Assembly: GCF_964186585.1 (NCBI RefSeq) | Contig: NZ_OZ075067.1 | Span: 2,108,001-2,172,000, forward strand | DNA length: 64,000 nucleotides | Origin: Microbacterium sp. MM2322 | GTDB lineage: Bacteria > Actinomycetota > Actinomycetes > Actinomycetales > Microbacteriaceae | Direction of reading: 5' to 3' | In this document: in pieces, positions 7,684-17,226 of the stretch | Layout: every line of letters begins with the position of its first letter | Position numbering within the stretch: the stretch's first letter is position 1 | Position numbers and translations under genes: made by a program | The notes under the pieces: generated by a model | Seen by the model: only the letters and a program-made list of their open reading frames with translations | What the model was told of the DNA's origin: nothing | Database searches by the model: none

Positions 7684-10434
7684 TCAGCCGCGCGGCTTCT
7701 CCACCATTTCAGTCGTCTCGATCTCGTCGCCGATCTGGATGTCGTTGAACTTGCCGAGACCGATACCGGCCTCGAAGTCCGTACGAACCTCGGTGACGTC
7801 ATCCTTGAAGCGACGCAGCGACTCGATGGCCAGGCCATCGGCCAGCACGACACCGTCGCGGATGACACGAGCCTTCGCGTTTCGCGTGATCGTTCCGGAG
7901 CGGACGATGACACCGGCGATGTTGCCGAACTTGGAGGAGCGGAACACCTCGCGGATCTCGGCGACACCCGACTGGATCTCTTCGAACTCCGGCTTGAGCA
8001 TGCCCTGGAGGGACTGCTCGACGTCGTCGATCGCGTTGTAGATGACCGAGTAGAAGCGGACGTCCACGCCTTCACGGGCGGCACGCTCGCGCGCCTTCGT
8101 GTCGGGTCGGACGTTGAAGCCGATGACGATCGCGTTGTCGATCGTCGCCAGGTTGATGTCCGACTCGGTGACGGCACCGACACCGCGGTGGATGATGCGC
8201 AGCTGGACGCTGTCGTCGACCTCGATCTTGAGGAGCGACTCCTCGAGGGCCTCAACGGCACCCGAGACGTCACCCTTGATGATGAGGTTGAGCGACTCGA
8301 CCTTGCCCTCTTCGAGAGCACGGGTGAAGTCCTCGAGCGAGATGCGCTTGCGGGCCTTGGCCAGCTGAGCGTTGCGCTCGACCGCTTCACGCTTCTCAGC
8401 GATCTGGCGGGCCATGCGGTCCTCTTCGGTGACGATGAACACGTCGCCGGCGCGGGGCACGGAGTTCAGACCCTGCACCTGCACGGGCCGCGAGGGGTAG
8501 GCCTCGTCGACCGCGTCGCCGTTCTCGTCGATCATGGCGCGGACGCGGCCGTAAGCCGTGCCGGCGACGATCGCGTCACCGATGCGCAGCGTTCCGGACT
8601 GGATCAGCACCGTGGCGACCGAACCGCGGCCCTTGTCGAGCTTGGCTTCGATCGCGACACCGCGCGCCGCCTTGTTCGGGTTGGCCGTGAGGTCAAGACC
8701 CGCGTCAGCGGTGAGCAGGACGGCATCCAGAAGTTCCTGGATGTTGGTGCCCTGGCGAGCCGAGACGTCGACGAACATGACGTCGCCGCCGTACTCCTCG
8801 GCGACGAGACCGTATTCGGTCAGCTGCTGACGGACCTTGGCCGGGTTGGCGTCGGGCTTGTCGACCTTGTTGACCGCGACCACGATCGGCACGTTCGCCG
8901 CCTGGGCGTGGTTCAGCGCCTCGACCGTCTGCGGCATGATGCCGTCGTCGGCCGCGACCACGAGGATCGCGAGGTCGGTCACCTGCGCACCACGGGCGCG
9001 CATGGCGGTGAACGCCTCGTGACCCGGCGTGTCGATGAAGGTGATCGCGCGCTCGATGCCCTCGTGCTCGGTCCACACCTGGTAGGCACCGATGTGCTGG
9101 GTGATGCCACCCGCCTCGCCGCCGACGACGTTGGTCTGACGGATCGCATCGAGCAGTCGCGTCTTACCGTGGTCGACGTGGCCCATGACGGTGACCACGG
9201 GAGGACGGATCTCGAGGTCATCCTCGCTCTCCGCCTCCAACTCGGCCTCGAGGTCGAGACCGAAGCCCTCGAGGAGCTCTTTGTCCTCGTCCTCGGGCGA
9301 AACCATCTGGATCTTGTAGCCGAGTTCCTCACCGAGGATCTCGAACGTCGCCTCATCCAGCGACTCGGTGGCCGTAGCCATCTCGCCGAGGTTGAAGAGG
9401 ATCGTCACCAGGGTGCCGGGCTGGACGTTGTAGCCGCGCAGGGCCTCGAGCTTGTCGGCGAAGTCCGAGATCGACGCACCACGACGCAGGCGGATGATCT
9501 CGCCGTTGCCCTTGGAGACGTTGACGCCGCCGACGACAGGCGCCGACCGCATCTCGAACTCTTGCCGCTTCGCCCGACGCGACTTGCGCTGCTTGGACTT
9601 GCCGCCGCCCTTACCGAAGGCACCAGCTGTACCGCCGCCGGGGCCGCGGCCGCGGCCGCCACCACCGCCGGGACGACCGGCGAAACCACCGGCAGGAGCA
9701 CCGCCACCGGGACGAGCTGCACCGAAACCACCGGCGCCGCCGGGACGGCCGGGACCGCCGGGACGCTGCTGGAACGGAGCGCCCGGACGACCTGCGCCAC
9801 CGGGGCGACCAGCGCCACCGGGACGCGGAGCACCCGGACGCGGGGCGCCGGGACGCGGCGCCTGCGGACGCGGGATGTTGCCGGGGCTCGGACGCTGGCC
9901 CATCCCCTGCGCCGAAGCAAAGGGGTTGTTGCCGGGGCGGGGGCCGGCGGGACGCTGACCCATGCCCTGTGCGCTGGCGAACGGGTTGTTGCCGGGACGC
10001 GGAGCGCCACCGGGACGGGGCGGCTGCGAACCGGTCGCACCCGGCGCGGGCGTGCCGCCGGGCTTGGGAGCGTCGCTCTCCGCAGCTGCGGGAGCGGGAG
10101 CCTGTGCAGACTCTGCAGGCTTCTCGGCGACCGCAGGCTGCTCAGGCGCTGCCGGAGCGGCCGGCTCGGGAGCCGGGGCGGGCTTCGGCGCCGCCGGGCG
10201 AGGTCCGGGCGTCGCGCCGGATGCCGGTGCCTTGGCGGCGGGCTTCGCGGGCGCGGCGGCGGGTGCCTTCACGCCTTCCGCCTCGAGGGCGGCGCGGAGC
10301 TTGCGAGCCACGGGGGGCTCGATGGTGGATGAGGGGCTCTTGACGAATTCGCCGAGCTCCTTCAGCTTCGCGAGGGCGACTTTACTGTCGACGCCGAGCT
10401 CGGAAGCGATCTCGTGCACGCGTGGTTTTGCCAC
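7684..10434 (-). CDS. infB: translation initiation factor IF-2
   Basis: GTPase that brings fMet-tRNA to the 30S subunit. The first about 50 residues form the IF2N subdomain ([20 protein letters not shown]). Residues of about 55-300 are a disordered Ala/Pro then Gly/Pro/Arg-rich region, with a 17-residue tandem repeat ([17 protein letters not shown] twice) and many RPGG/RPGA units. The G domain has [16 protein letters not shown] and [10 protein letters not shown], followed by domains II-IV. With 916 residues it is of normal actinobacterial size. The GTG start at 10434 has AGGAG five bases upstream. It follows nusA-rnpM in one operon. Confidence 0.97.
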   Translation of the reverse strand: MAKPRVHEIASELGVDSKVALAKLKELGEFVKSPSSTIEPPVARKLRAALEAEGVKAPAAAPAKPAAKAPASGATPGPRPAAPKPAPAPEPAAPAAPEQPAVAEKPAESAQAPAPAAAESDAPKPGGTPAPGATGSQPPRPGGAPRPGNNPFASAQGMGQRPAGPRPGNNPFASAQGMGQRPSPGNIPRPQAPRPGAPRPGAPRPGGAGRPGGAGRPGAPFQQRPGGPGRPGGAGGFGAARPGGGAPAGGFAGRPGGGGGRGRGPGGGTAGAFGKGGGKSKQRKSRRAKRQEFEMRSAPVVGGVNVSKGNGEIIRLRRGASISDFADKLEALRGYNVQPGTLVTILFNLGEMATATESLDEATFEILGEELGYKIQMVSPEDEDKELLEGFGLDLEAELEAESEDDLEIRPPVVTVMGHVDHGKTRLLDAIRQTNVVGGEAGGITQHIGAYQVWTEHEGIERAITFIDTPGHEAFTAMRARGAQVTDLAILVVAADDGIMPQTVEALNHAQAANVPIVVAVNKVDKPDANPAKVRQQLTEYGLVAEEYGGDVMFVDVSARQGTNIQELLDAVLLTADAGLDLTANPNKAARGVAIEAKLDKGRGSVATVLIQSGTLRIGDAIVAGTAYGRVRAMIDENGDAVDEAYPSRPVQVQGLNSVPRAGDVFIVTEEDRMARQIAEKREAVERNAQLAKARKRISLEDFTRALEEGKVESLNLIIKGDVSGAVEALEESLLKIEVDDSVQLRIIHRGVGAVTESDINLATIDNAIVIGFNVRPDTKARERAAREGVDVRFYSVIYNAIDDVEQSLQGMLKPEFEEIQSGVAEIREVFRSSKFGNIAGVIVRSGTITRNAKARVIRDGVVLADGLAIESLRRFKDDVTEVRTDFEAGIGLGKFNDIQIGDEIETTEMVEKPRG

Positions 10435-10526
10435 AATTCTCCTGTCTGGGGCCCACCCCGGACAGGGCGGACCGTCAATCGCGGACGGGTCTCATTTCGA
10501 GCCGTTCACTTTGTGTCCATAGCCGT

Positions 10527-10793
10527 TCAGCCGTTTCGCTGGAGGGATTCTTTGGTGGTCCGTGCATCCAGTCCCGATGTTTCCAAGGGGGTGGATACCC
10601 GTAGTGCGCGTCCGAATGCGCGCCGCTTGATCGCGGTGCTCACGCATGTGTCCGTGTCATGCACCCACGCGCCCCGACCCGGGAGGACGGCCTTCTCGTC
10701 GATGACGAGGGCACCGTCCCTGGCCACGATGCGAAGCAACGAGGACCGGGGGGCACGCGCGCGGCATCCCACGCACGTTCGAACAGGTTCCAT
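10527..10793 (-). CDS. rnpM: YlxR/RnpM family RNA-binding protein
   Basis: A small basic protein of 88 residues with the family signature PVRTCVGCR at the N-terminus and the GRGAWVH motif near the middle. In Bacillus the homologue binds RNase P RNA and modulates it; in this lineage the function is inferred from the family. It lies between nusA and infB as usual, nine bases after the nusA stop. The 92 bases between it and infB show no further gene. Confidence 0.9.
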   Translation of the reverse strand: MEPVRTCVGCRARAPRSSLLRIVARDGALVIDEKAVLPGRGAWVHDTDTCVSTAIKRRAFGRALRVSTPLETSGLDARTTKESLQRNG

Positions 10794-10802
10794 CCTACCG
10801 CG

Positions 10803-11792
10803 TCAGGACTCGTCGAGAATGCTGTCGGGCTGGATGTCGATCTTCGCGCCGGTCAATTTCGCCGCGAGCCGGGCGTTCTGACCTTCCTTGCCGATCGCCA
10901 GCGAAAGCTGGTAGTCGGGAACGAGCGCCCGAACGGCCTTCGTGGCCTGATCGAGCACGAAGCTCGATGTCACCTTCGCCGGCGACAGCGCGTTCGCGAC
11001 GAACTTCGGGAGGGTCTCGTCGTAGTCGACGATGTCGATCTTCTCGCCGCCGAGCTCCTCCGTGACGGCACGGACTCGCCGACCGAGCTCGCCGATGCAG
11101 GCGCCCTTCGCGTTGACGGCGGGGTCGTTCGCCTTCACGGCGATCTTGGTGCGGTGACCGGCTTCGCGCGCGAGCGAGATGATCTCGACGACGCCGGAGG
11201 CGATCTCGGGGACCTCGAGGGCGAAGAGCTTGCGGACGAGACCCGGGTGGGTGCGGGACACGGTGATCTGGGGGCCCTTCATGCCCTTCGACACCGACGT
11301 GACGTAGACGCGCAGGCGCGAGCCGTGCGCGTAATTCTCACCGGGCACCTGCTCCTCGGGCGGGAGGATCGCCTCGATCGTGCCGAGGTCGACGTGCACC
11401 ATGCGGGGGTTGGGTCCCTGCTGGACGACGCCCGCGACGATGTCGCCCTCTTTGCCCTTGAACTCGCCGAGCACGGCGTCGTCCGCGATGTCGCGGAGGC
11501 GCTGGCTGATGACCTGCTTCGCGGCGAAGGCGGCGATGCGGCCGAAGTCGTCGGGCGTCGACTCCTCTTCGCCGATGATGACGTCGTCCTCATCGCGGAG
11601 CGGGATGTAGACCGCGACGTGGCCGGTCTTGCGGTCGAGCTGAGCGCGGGCGCCCTCGGGGAGTTCGCCGTCGGGAGACGTGTGCTTCGCGTAGGCGGTC
11701 AGGATGGCCTGCTCGATGATCCGGATCAGTTCTTCGAACGGAATCTCCCGTTCGCGTTCGACAGTCCGCAGCAGCCCCAGGTCGATGTCCAT
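10803..11792 (-). CDS. nusA: transcription termination/antitermination protein NusA
   Basis: RNA polymerase-binding factor for pausing, termination and rRNA antitermination. In order: N-terminal polymerase-binding domain (about 1-120), S1 domain (about 125-190, VAGVVQQGPNPRMVHVDLG), then two KH domains with KGACIGELGRRVRAV and AIGKEGQNARLAAKLTG. It has 329 residues, lacking the C-terminal acidic repeats of E. coli NusA, as is usual in Gram-positives. AAGGGAGG precedes the ATG. It is the first gene of nusA-rnpM-infB. The gene normally upstream, rimP, is absent; a plus-strand DUF1206 gene is there instead. Confidence 0.96.
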   Translation of the reverse strand: MDIDLGLLRTVEREREIPFEELIRIIEQAILTAYAKHTSPDGELPEGARAQLDRKTGHVAVYIPLRDEDDVIIGEEESTPDDFGRIAAFAAKQVISQRLRDIADDAVLGEFKGKEGDIVAGVVQQGPNPRMVHVDLGTIEAILPPEEQVPGENYAHGSRLRVYVTSVSKGMKGPQITVSRTHPGLVRKLFALEVPEIASGVVEIISLAREAGHRTKIAVKANDPAVNAKGACIGELGRRVRAVTEELGGEKIDIVDYDETLPKFVANALSPAKVTSSFVLDQATKAVRALVPDYQLSLAIGKEGQNARLAAKLTGAKIDIQPDSILDES

Positions 11793-11868
11793 AGGTGCCT
11801 CCCTTTTTCAGTTGCTCAACACGGCGCCGCTCGCACCCGGTGTTCCGGTGCGTCGCGGCATCCCGTCA

Positions 11869-11874
11869 ACGTTA
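11869..11874 (-). promoter_or_regulatory. probable -10 box of the nusA operon
   Basis: TAACGT on the minus strand fits TAnnnT and lies 76 bases before the nusA ATG, leaving a leader of about 70 nt. It is the only good box in the 119-base gap on that strand. Confidence 0.4.
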
Positions 11875-11911
11875 CCCGATCAGATCCCGGACGACCTGAG
11901 AGGATCGACGG

Positions 11912-12712
11912 ATGACCGATGCCGTGAAGGACGCCGCGAAGAGCGTCCGCCGGTCCCCCGTCGCCCGGATGCTGGCACGCGGCGGCTATGCCGCGAACGG
12001 CGTCGTGCACCTTCTGTTCGGCGTGGTCGTCATCGTCATCTCCCTCGGCGGGCGCGGCGAATCCGATCAGGCGGGCGTGTTCAAGAGCATCCTCCTCGCA
12101 CCGCTCGGGGTCGCGCTCGTCTGGCTGCTCGGTCTCCTCCTCGCGGCGCTGGGGCTGTTCCAGGCGCTGCGCGCGTTCACGGCGAAGGGCTCCGACGGTG
12201 CGGCCTGGGGACGCCGGATGTCGGCGGCCGGACAGTCCGTCGTCTACCTCGCCCTGGCGGCCATCGCCGTCACGGTGGCGCTCGGCGCGCGCCCCGACGG
12301 CGACCGCAGCGCACAGGAGCTCACCCGCGGACTCCTCGGAACCCCCGGTGGTGTGTTCGTCATTGCGGCTGCCGGCCTGGGTCTTGCGATCGGCGGCCTC
12401 GTCTTCGCGTCGATCGGGGTGCGGCGTTCCTTCGACAAGCAGGTCCGGATCCCCCGCGGACGGATGGGGCGCGCCGTCACCGTCACCGGTGTCCTCGGAT
12501 ATCTGGGCAAGGGGATGTCGGTCGCGATCGTCGGTGTGCTCCTCACCGTGGCGGCCGTGAAGCAGGAGGCGGCAGCGGCCGGCGGGTTCGACGCGGCCAT
12601 CGCGGCATTGCTGGAGCAGGTGTTCGGCCCGTTCCTCGTGTTCCTCATCGGATTCGGCCTCGTGGTCTACGCCGCCTTCAGCTTCTTGCGCGCACGCTAC
12701 GCGAAGCTCTGA
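11912..12712 (+). CDS. DUF1206 membrane protein
   Basis: A 266-residue membrane protein of a family built from three repeats of two membrane spans. Each repeat begins with an Ala/Arg-Gly-Tyr/Gly pattern: LARGGYAANGVVHLLFGVVV (about 26-45), SAAGQSVVYLALAAIAV (about 99-115) and GVLGYLGKGMSVAIVGVLL (about 196-214). The C-terminus has one more hydrophobic segment and a basic tail (RARYAKL). Function is unknown. It lies divergent from nusA, where rimP is expected, and is convergent with a lipoprotein gene with one base between stops. Confidence 0.88.
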   Translation: MTDAVKDAAKSVRRSPVARMLARGGYAANGVVHLLFGVVVIVISLGGRGESDQAGVFKSILLAPLGVALVWLLGLLLAALGLFQALRAFTAKGSDGAAWGRRMSAAGQSVVYLALAAIAVTVALGARPDGDRSAQELTRGLLGTPGGVFVIAAAGLGLAIGGLVFASIGVRRSFDKQVRIPRGRMGRAVTVTGVLGYLGKGMSVAIVGVLLTVAAVKQEAAAAGGFDAAIAALLEQVFGPFLVFLIGFGLVVYAAFSFLRARYAKL

Positions 12713-12713
12713 C

Positions 12714-13562
12714 TCAGCCGCCGAAGTCGCATCGTTCGGCGACCCAGCTGAGGATCCGACCGCGCTCGGCGTCGGACACCGGCACATCGACGACACCGCT
12801 CCGGCCGCCGATCTCCACCTCCAGAGCGAAGACCGTTCCGCGCTTGTCCTCCTGGACGACGTGAGGATCGCAGCGCTGCGGCTCGATCGGGACATCGACG
12901 AGAGTCTCGCCGGAAGGCACACGGAACCGTGTGGTCCGGCTCCCGAACTGCAGGAGCGGGGTGGACTGCACCGCGACCACACGCGCGTCGCCGTCATCAC
13001 CCGCCGGCGTGATCTCCAACGGGAGAACGCCCGGACCGGATGCCGGCAGCACCGCCTCGTGCCACGCCACGTGGAGCTTCGTCGCGAGCGCCTTCTCGAG
13101 ACATTCCCGTTCGTTCATGCGTCCGAGGAAGCCGAGGGCGTCGGTCAGAGCGCCGGTCCGGTCGGTGCCGTCCGCGAGTTCGAGCTCCCAGCGACGGTCG
13201 GGCGAACCGCTCCCACAGGCCGACGCGGGCAGGACGAGCGGGAAGTCGAAGGACTCCCCGGCTGCCACTCTGCCGCCGTCCGCGAGGACGGGCCCGCTCA
13301 GTCTGTCGTCGACGATGCGGATCGCCGAGATGTCGAGAGCCTGCTCCGAATCGTTCACGACTCGAAGCAGCGCCCGGCGTCGCTGCTCGTCGCCGCGCTG
13401 CTGGCTGAGCCACACCTGGACACCGGTGTCCGTCGTGGACGGACTCGGCGCGGGCGCAGGAACAGAGCAGCCCGATGCGGCGCACCCGAAAATGATCAGA
13501 AAGGCAGTGAGGGCCGCGAGTGCGGACAGCCGCGACGGGCGGGATCGCGGCATCCGGATCAT
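12714..13562 (-). CDS. putative lipoprotein of unknown function
   Basis: About 282 residues. A basic start and a hydrophobic stretch (LSALAALTAFLIIFGCAASGCS) look like a lipoprotein signal; either of the two cysteines could be lipidated, and neither lipobox is canonical (the residue at -3 is Ile or Ala). The mature part is Ser/Pro-rich, then a beta-rich domain with a few cysteines (PASACGSG, RNECLE-like NERECLEKA, QRCDPH, ERCDFGG) suggesting disulfides. I recognise no family. I place the start at ATG 13562, four bases after the LOG-family gene stop; an ATG nine bases later is also possible. It is probably co-transcribed with that gene. Confidence 0.65.
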   Translation of the reverse strand: MIRMPRSRPSRLSALAALTAFLIIFGCAASGCSVPAPAPSPSTTDTGVQVWLSQQRGDEQRRRALLRVVNDSEQALDISAIRIVDDRLSGPVLADGGRVAAGESFDFPLVLPASACGSGSPDRRWELELADGTDRTGALTDALGFLGRMNERECLEKALATKLHVAWHEAVLPASGPGVLPLEITPAGDDGDARVVAVQSTPLLQFGSRTTRFRVPSGETLVDVPIEPQRCDPHVVQEDKRGTVFALEVEIGGRSGVVDVPVSDAERGRILSWVAERCDFGG

Positions 13563-13566
13563 GCGC

Positions 13567-14646
13567 TCAGGATAGGTCGTGGGGCTCGGTCGGCGGAGTG
13601 GCCGGCGGCGCGGAGTCGAGCTCGTTGACGGCGCGGATGAGGTGGTGGAGTTCGCCGACGCGGCGGCGGTCGAAATCCATGAGCAGGCGTGGGAGCGCGA
13701 GGCGGTCCTCGTCCTGCCGCTCGCGGCGAAGCGGCGCCGTCCGCTCGATGCGACCACCCGTGAGGAGATGCGAGAAGCGTGTGGAGAGGTCGGCGACCTC
13801 GGCGTCGGTCGGATCCGCACAGAGGCGCAGGACGAGTCGGGATCCGATCCACCGGAGCGAGTCGTAGTTGCGCCAGAAGCCGGTGATCTCCGCCTCCGCC
13901 GCCTCGACCGAGTCGGTCACGAGGACGCGGTCGAGGTCGTCTCGGGAGATCACCCCGGCGGGAATCAGCTGCTCATCGGCGAACTTCTGAAGCCCCTGCC
14001 AGAAGGTGCCGCCCGGCGCATCGAGCAGGACGATGGGCGTCGGCTCGGCTTTGCCTGTCTGCTGGAGGGTGAGCAGCTCGAACAGCTCGTCGAGGGTGCC
14101 GAAGCCACCGGGAACGCAGACGAAGCCGCGGGACTCCTTCACGAGCATGAGCTTGCGGGTGAAGAAGTACTTCATCGCGACGACGCGATCGGCCTCGGCG
14201 ATCACGGCGTTGGGCTTCTCCTCGAAGGGCAGTCGGATCGAGACGCCCAGCGAGTTTTCCGGGCCTGCCCCCTCGGCCGCGGCCTGCATGATGCCCGGCC
14301 CCGCTCCCGTCACGACCATCCACCCGCGGTCGGCGAGCGCGCGCGCGATGTCGGCGGCGGCGCGGTAGAGCGGGTCGTGGGGCTGCGTCCGCGCCGAGCC
14401 GAAGATCGTTACCTTCGGCGCGGACCGGTACGGCGCGAACAGCGAGAACGCCGACCGCATCTCCGACAGTGCGGCCGACGCGATCTTCAGGTCGAGGCGG
14501 TCGGTGTCGTCGAGACCCATCCCCAGGCCTGTCACGAGGATGCGAGCGACGAGGTCCGCGTCCTCCTCGACACCGGCATCGGTCAGGAGGGTGCGGATGG
14601 CGTCGGTGACGTCACCGTCGAGGGAAGAGGTGGAACTCGGCGACAT
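13567..14646 (-). CDS. LOG-family Rossmann-fold protein
   Basis: The 359-residue protein carries the LOG (lysine decarboxylase-like) signature PGGFGTLDELFELLT and GSARTQPHDPLY with GAGPGIMQAAAEGA. In plants and some bacteria such proteins are cytokinin riboside 5'-monophosphate phosphoribohydrolases; here the substrate is not shown. The core spans about residues 75-270; the 70-residue N-terminal and 80-residue C-terminal extensions mark it as the long actinobacterial type. It follows proS on the same strand. A CAGCCT box six bases before the ATG resembles the leaderless promoters elsewhere here. Confidence 0.87.
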   Translation of the reverse strand: MSPSSTSSLDGDVTDAIRTLLTDAGVEEDADLVARILVTGLGMGLDDTDRLDLKIASAALSEMRSAFSLFAPYRSAPKVTIFGSARTQPHDPLYRAAADIARALADRGWMVVTGAGPGIMQAAAEGAGPENSLGVSIRLPFEEKPNAVIAEADRVVAMKYFFTRKLMLVKESRGFVCVPGGFGTLDELFELLTLQQTGKAEPTPIVLLDAPGGTFWQGLQKFADEQLIPAGVISRDDLDRVLVTDSVEAAEAEITGFWRNYDSLRWIGSRLVLRLCADPTDAEVADLSTRFSHLLTGGRIERTAPLRRERQDEDRLALPRLLMDFDRRRVGELHHLIRAVNELDSAPPATPPTEPHDLS

Positions 14647-14666
14647 GGCTCCAGGCTGTCACGATC

Positions 14667-14714
14667 CGGCATCCGTCGGGTGAACGACAGGGTTTCTGCC
14701 AGTGACGGATGCCG
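14667..14714. repeat. inverted pair of the GGATGCCG word between proS and the LOG gene
   Basis: CGGCATCCGTC (14667-14677) and its exact complement (14704-14714) face each other across 26 bases. The right arm is just past the proS stop. It can form a terminator-like stem. Both arms contain the over-represented GGATGCC/GGCATCC word. Confidence 0.5.
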
Positions 14715-14722
14715 CGGGCGCG

Positions 14723-16516
14723 TCAGGCGGTGAGAGCGGCGACCGCTTCAGCGGCTGCGAGCGTCGTGCGCTCACCCGATCGGCGATCCCAAAGCTCGAC
14801 CTGGCCATCGGCAGCGCCGCGACCGACGATGAGGATCCACGGGACGCCCACGAGCTCGGCGTCGCCGAACTTGACGCCCGGGGAAACCTTCGGGCGGTCG
14901 TCGAGCAGCACGTCGCGGCCAGCCGACTCGAGGTCGACGGCGAGCTTCTCCGCGAGGTCGAAAGCCACGGCATCCCGTCCCGTCGCGACGACGTGGACGT
15001 CGAACGGCGCGATGGACTCGGGCCAGACGAGACCGCGGTCGTCGTTGTTGAGCTCGGCGAGGATCGCGAGGATGCGGGTCACGCCGATGCCGTAGGAACC
15101 CATCGTGACGGTGACGAGCTTGCCGTTCTCGTCGAGGACCTTCAGCCCCAGCTTCTCGGCGAAGAACCGGCCGAGCTGGAAGACGTGACCAATCTCCATG
15201 CCGCGTGCGAGCTCCACGGGGCCGGAGCCGTCGGGGGCCGGGTCGCCGGCGCGGACGTCGGAGATGTCGACGACGCCGTCGGCGACGAAGTTGCGGCCGG
15301 CGACGACGGAGTGGGCGTGCTTCTCGTGCTCGTTCGCGCCGGTGACCCACGCGGTGCCGGGGACGACGCGGGGGTCGACGAGGTAGCGGATGCCGGTGGT
15401 CGACTCTTCGCCCAGCACGGCTCCCGCGGCGGACCAGGGACCGATGTACCCCTTGACGAGGCCCGGGTGCTTGGCGAAGTCGGCCTCGGTGGCCGCCTCG
15501 ACGGCGGCGGGCGCGAAAGCGACCTCGGCCCGCTTGTCGTCGATGTCGCGGTCGCCCGGGAGCCCGACGATGACGAGCTCGCGCGTGCCGTCGAGGTGGG
15601 TGAGGGCGAGCACGACGTTCTTGAGCGTGTGCGCTGCCGTCCACGACGAGGCGCCGTCGGTCGCGGGGCCGGCGATGCCGGGCGCGGGGGCGTCGAGGTG
15701 GGCGTTCGAATGGGCGACGAGAGTGTCGATCGTCGGGGTGTTCGGGGAATCGAAGACGACGGGCGACCCCTCCGCGATCGGAAGCGCGTCGGGAACGACC
15801 GTGGTGAACGCCTCGACGTTGGCTGCGTATCCCCCGGCAGACCGGACGAACGTGTCCTCGCCGACCGCGATCGGGTGGAGGAACTCCTCGCTCCGGGCAC
15901 CGCCCATGAGGCCGTTGTCGGCAGCGACGATCACGTACTCCATGCCGAGGCGGGTGAAGATGCGCTCGTAGGCGTCGCGCTGCGACTGGTACGACACGTC
16001 CTGCCCGGCGTCGGTGTAGTCGAAGGAGTAGGCATCCTTCATCGTGAACTCGCGGCCCCGCAGGAGGCCGGCGCGCGGACGTGCCTCGTCGCGGTACTTG
16101 TCCTGGATCTGGTAGATCGTCAGCGGCAGGTCCTTGTAGGACGAGTAGAGGTCCTTCACGAGGAGGGTGAACATCTCCTCGTGGGTGGGGGCGAGCAGAT
16201 AATCGGCGCCCTTGCGGTCCTGCAGCCGGAAGATGCCGTCGCCGTAGGACGTCCAGCGGCCCGACTCCTCGTACGGGTCACGCGGCAGCAACGCCGGGAA
16301 GTGCACCTCGAAGGCGCCCGCGTTCGCCATCTCGTCGCGGATGATCGCCTCGAGCTTCGCCTTGACGCGCAGGCCCAGCGGCAGCCAGGTGAAGATGCCC
16401 GGGGCGGCGCGGCGGATGTAGCCGGCGCGCACCAGCAGGCGGTGACTGGTGACCTCGGCGTCGGCCGGGTCTTCGCGGAGCGTGCGGAGGAAGTATGTCG
16501 AGAGACGGGTGACCAC
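14723..16516 (-). CDS. proS: prolyl-tRNA synthetase
   Basis: Charges tRNA-Pro. A bacterial-type class II synthetase of 597 residues: motif 1 region near [14 protein letters not shown], motif 2 with [25 protein letters not shown], and motif 3 near the C-terminal third (GIGVTRILA). The central insertion that edits mischarged alanine (about residues 225-385) is present. I prefer GTG 16516 ([14 protein letters not shown]), because it lies eight bases after a TAGACT box; a TTG at 16525 would add three residues and overlap the presumed transcript start. ispG is the next conserved gene upstream, but plus-strand genes now separate them. Confidence 0.95.
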   Translation of the reverse strand: MVTRLSTYFLRTLREDPADAEVTSHRLLVRAGYIRRAAPGIFTWLPLGLRVKAKLEAIIRDEMANAGAFEVHFPALLPRDPYEESGRWTSYGDGIFRLQDRKGADYLLAPTHEEMFTLLVKDLYSSYKDLPLTIYQIQDKYRDEARPRAGLLRGREFTMKDAYSFDYTDAGQDVSYQSQRDAYERIFTRLGMEYVIVAADNGLMGGARSEEFLHPIAVGEDTFVRSAGGYAANVEAFTTVVPDALPIAEGSPVVFDSPNTPTIDTLVAHSNAHLDAPAPGIAGPATDGASSWTAAHTLKNVVLALTHLDGTRELVIVGLPGDRDIDDKRAEVAFAPAAVEAATEADFAKHPGLVKGYIGPWSAAGAVLGEESTTGIRYLVDPRVVPGTAWVTGANEHEKHAHSVVAGRNFVADGVVDISDVRAGDPAPDGSGPVELARGMEIGHVFQLGRFFAEKLGLKVLDENGKLVTVTMGSYGIGVTRILAILAELNNDDRGLVWPESIAPFDVHVVATGRDAVAFDLAEKLAVDLESAGRDVLLDDRPKVSPGVKFGDAELVGVPWILIVGRGAADGQVELWDRRSGERTTLAAAEAVAALTA

Positions 16517-16524
16517 GAGGATCA

Positions 16525-16530
16525 AGTCTA
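16525..16530 (-). promoter_or_regulatory. -10 box of proS
   Basis: TAGACT on the minus strand, eight bases before GTG 16516; suggests a leaderless or near-leaderless transcript. Confidence 0.45.
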
Positions 16531-16566
16531 GGTGCGTGGACCAGGCGATCGCGGCGGTGAGGCGCT

Positions 16567-16572
16567 TAGCCT
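16567..16572 (+). promoter_or_regulatory. -10 box of pcp (leaderless)
   Basis: TAGCCT followed by GGAGGG and the ATG at 16579. The GGAGGG would also serve as a ribosome-binding site if transcription started further upstream. Confidence 0.55.
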
Positions 16573-16578
16573 GGAGGG

Positions 16579-17214
16579 ATGCCTACCGTGCTGCTGACCG
16601 GATTCGAACCCTTCGCGGGTGACGCCGTCAATCCGTCCGGGGATGCGGTCCGCGCCGTCGCCGACAGGTGGACGGGATCCGAGCGCCTGATCGTCGACGT
16701 CCTGCCTGTCACCTTCGACGGCGCGACCGCGCGCCTGGCGGCTCTCCTCGACGAGTACCGACCCGATGTCGTCATCGCGACCGGTCTCGCGGGTGGCCGG
16801 GACGCGGTCACGCCCGAGCGGATCGCGGTGAACCTCGCCGACGCGACGATCGCCGACAACGCCGGCCACCGACCGCAGGACGCCCCCGTCGTCGACGGCG
16901 GACCCGCCGCCTACTTCGCGACGCTCCCGGTGAAGGCGATCAGTGCGGGCCTGGTGGCCGGCGGCATCCGCTCGACGGTGTCGCACACTGCCGGCACGTT
17001 CGTCTGCAACGCGGTGATGTACGCCGCACTCCACGCGACGACCGGCACGCCCGTCCGCGCCGGTTTCGTGCACGTGCCGTGGGCGAGCGGGACGGGCCCG
17101 GAAGGGACGCCGTCGCTGCCGCTCGAACAGATCGTCGACGCTCTCGAGACGGTGATCCGCGTCTCGCTCGCATCAGACGGCGACCTCGATGCGCCCGGCG
17201 GCACCGTCAGCTGA
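16579..17214 (+). CDS. pcp: pyroglutamyl-peptidase I
   Basis: Cysteine peptidase (family C15) that removes N-terminal pyroglutamate. The 211-residue protein begins [18 protein letters not shown]; the catalytic triad can be placed in [17 protein letters not shown] (Glu), [14 protein letters not shown] (Cys) and AGFVHVPW (His). The protein is cytoplasmic, without a signal peptide. It is divergent from proS and convergent with a lipoprotein gene twelve bases away. Confidence 0.94.
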   Translation: MPTVLLTGFEPFAGDAVNPSGDAVRAVADRWTGSERLIVDVLPVTFDGATARLAALLDEYRPDVVIATGLAGGRDAVTPERIAVNLADATIADNAGHRPQDAPVVDGGPAAYFATLPVKAISAGLVAGGIRSTVSHTAGTFVCNAVMYAALHATTGTPVRAGFVHVPWASGTGPEGTPSLPLEQIVDALETVIRVSLASDGDLDAPGGTVS

Positions 17215-17226
17215 GGACACGGATCG

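Noticed and set aside
10435..10526. Possible small gene or RNA between rnpM and infB
   Set aside because: No frame with a ribosome-binding site and no strong hairpin; it looks like an ordinary operon spacer.
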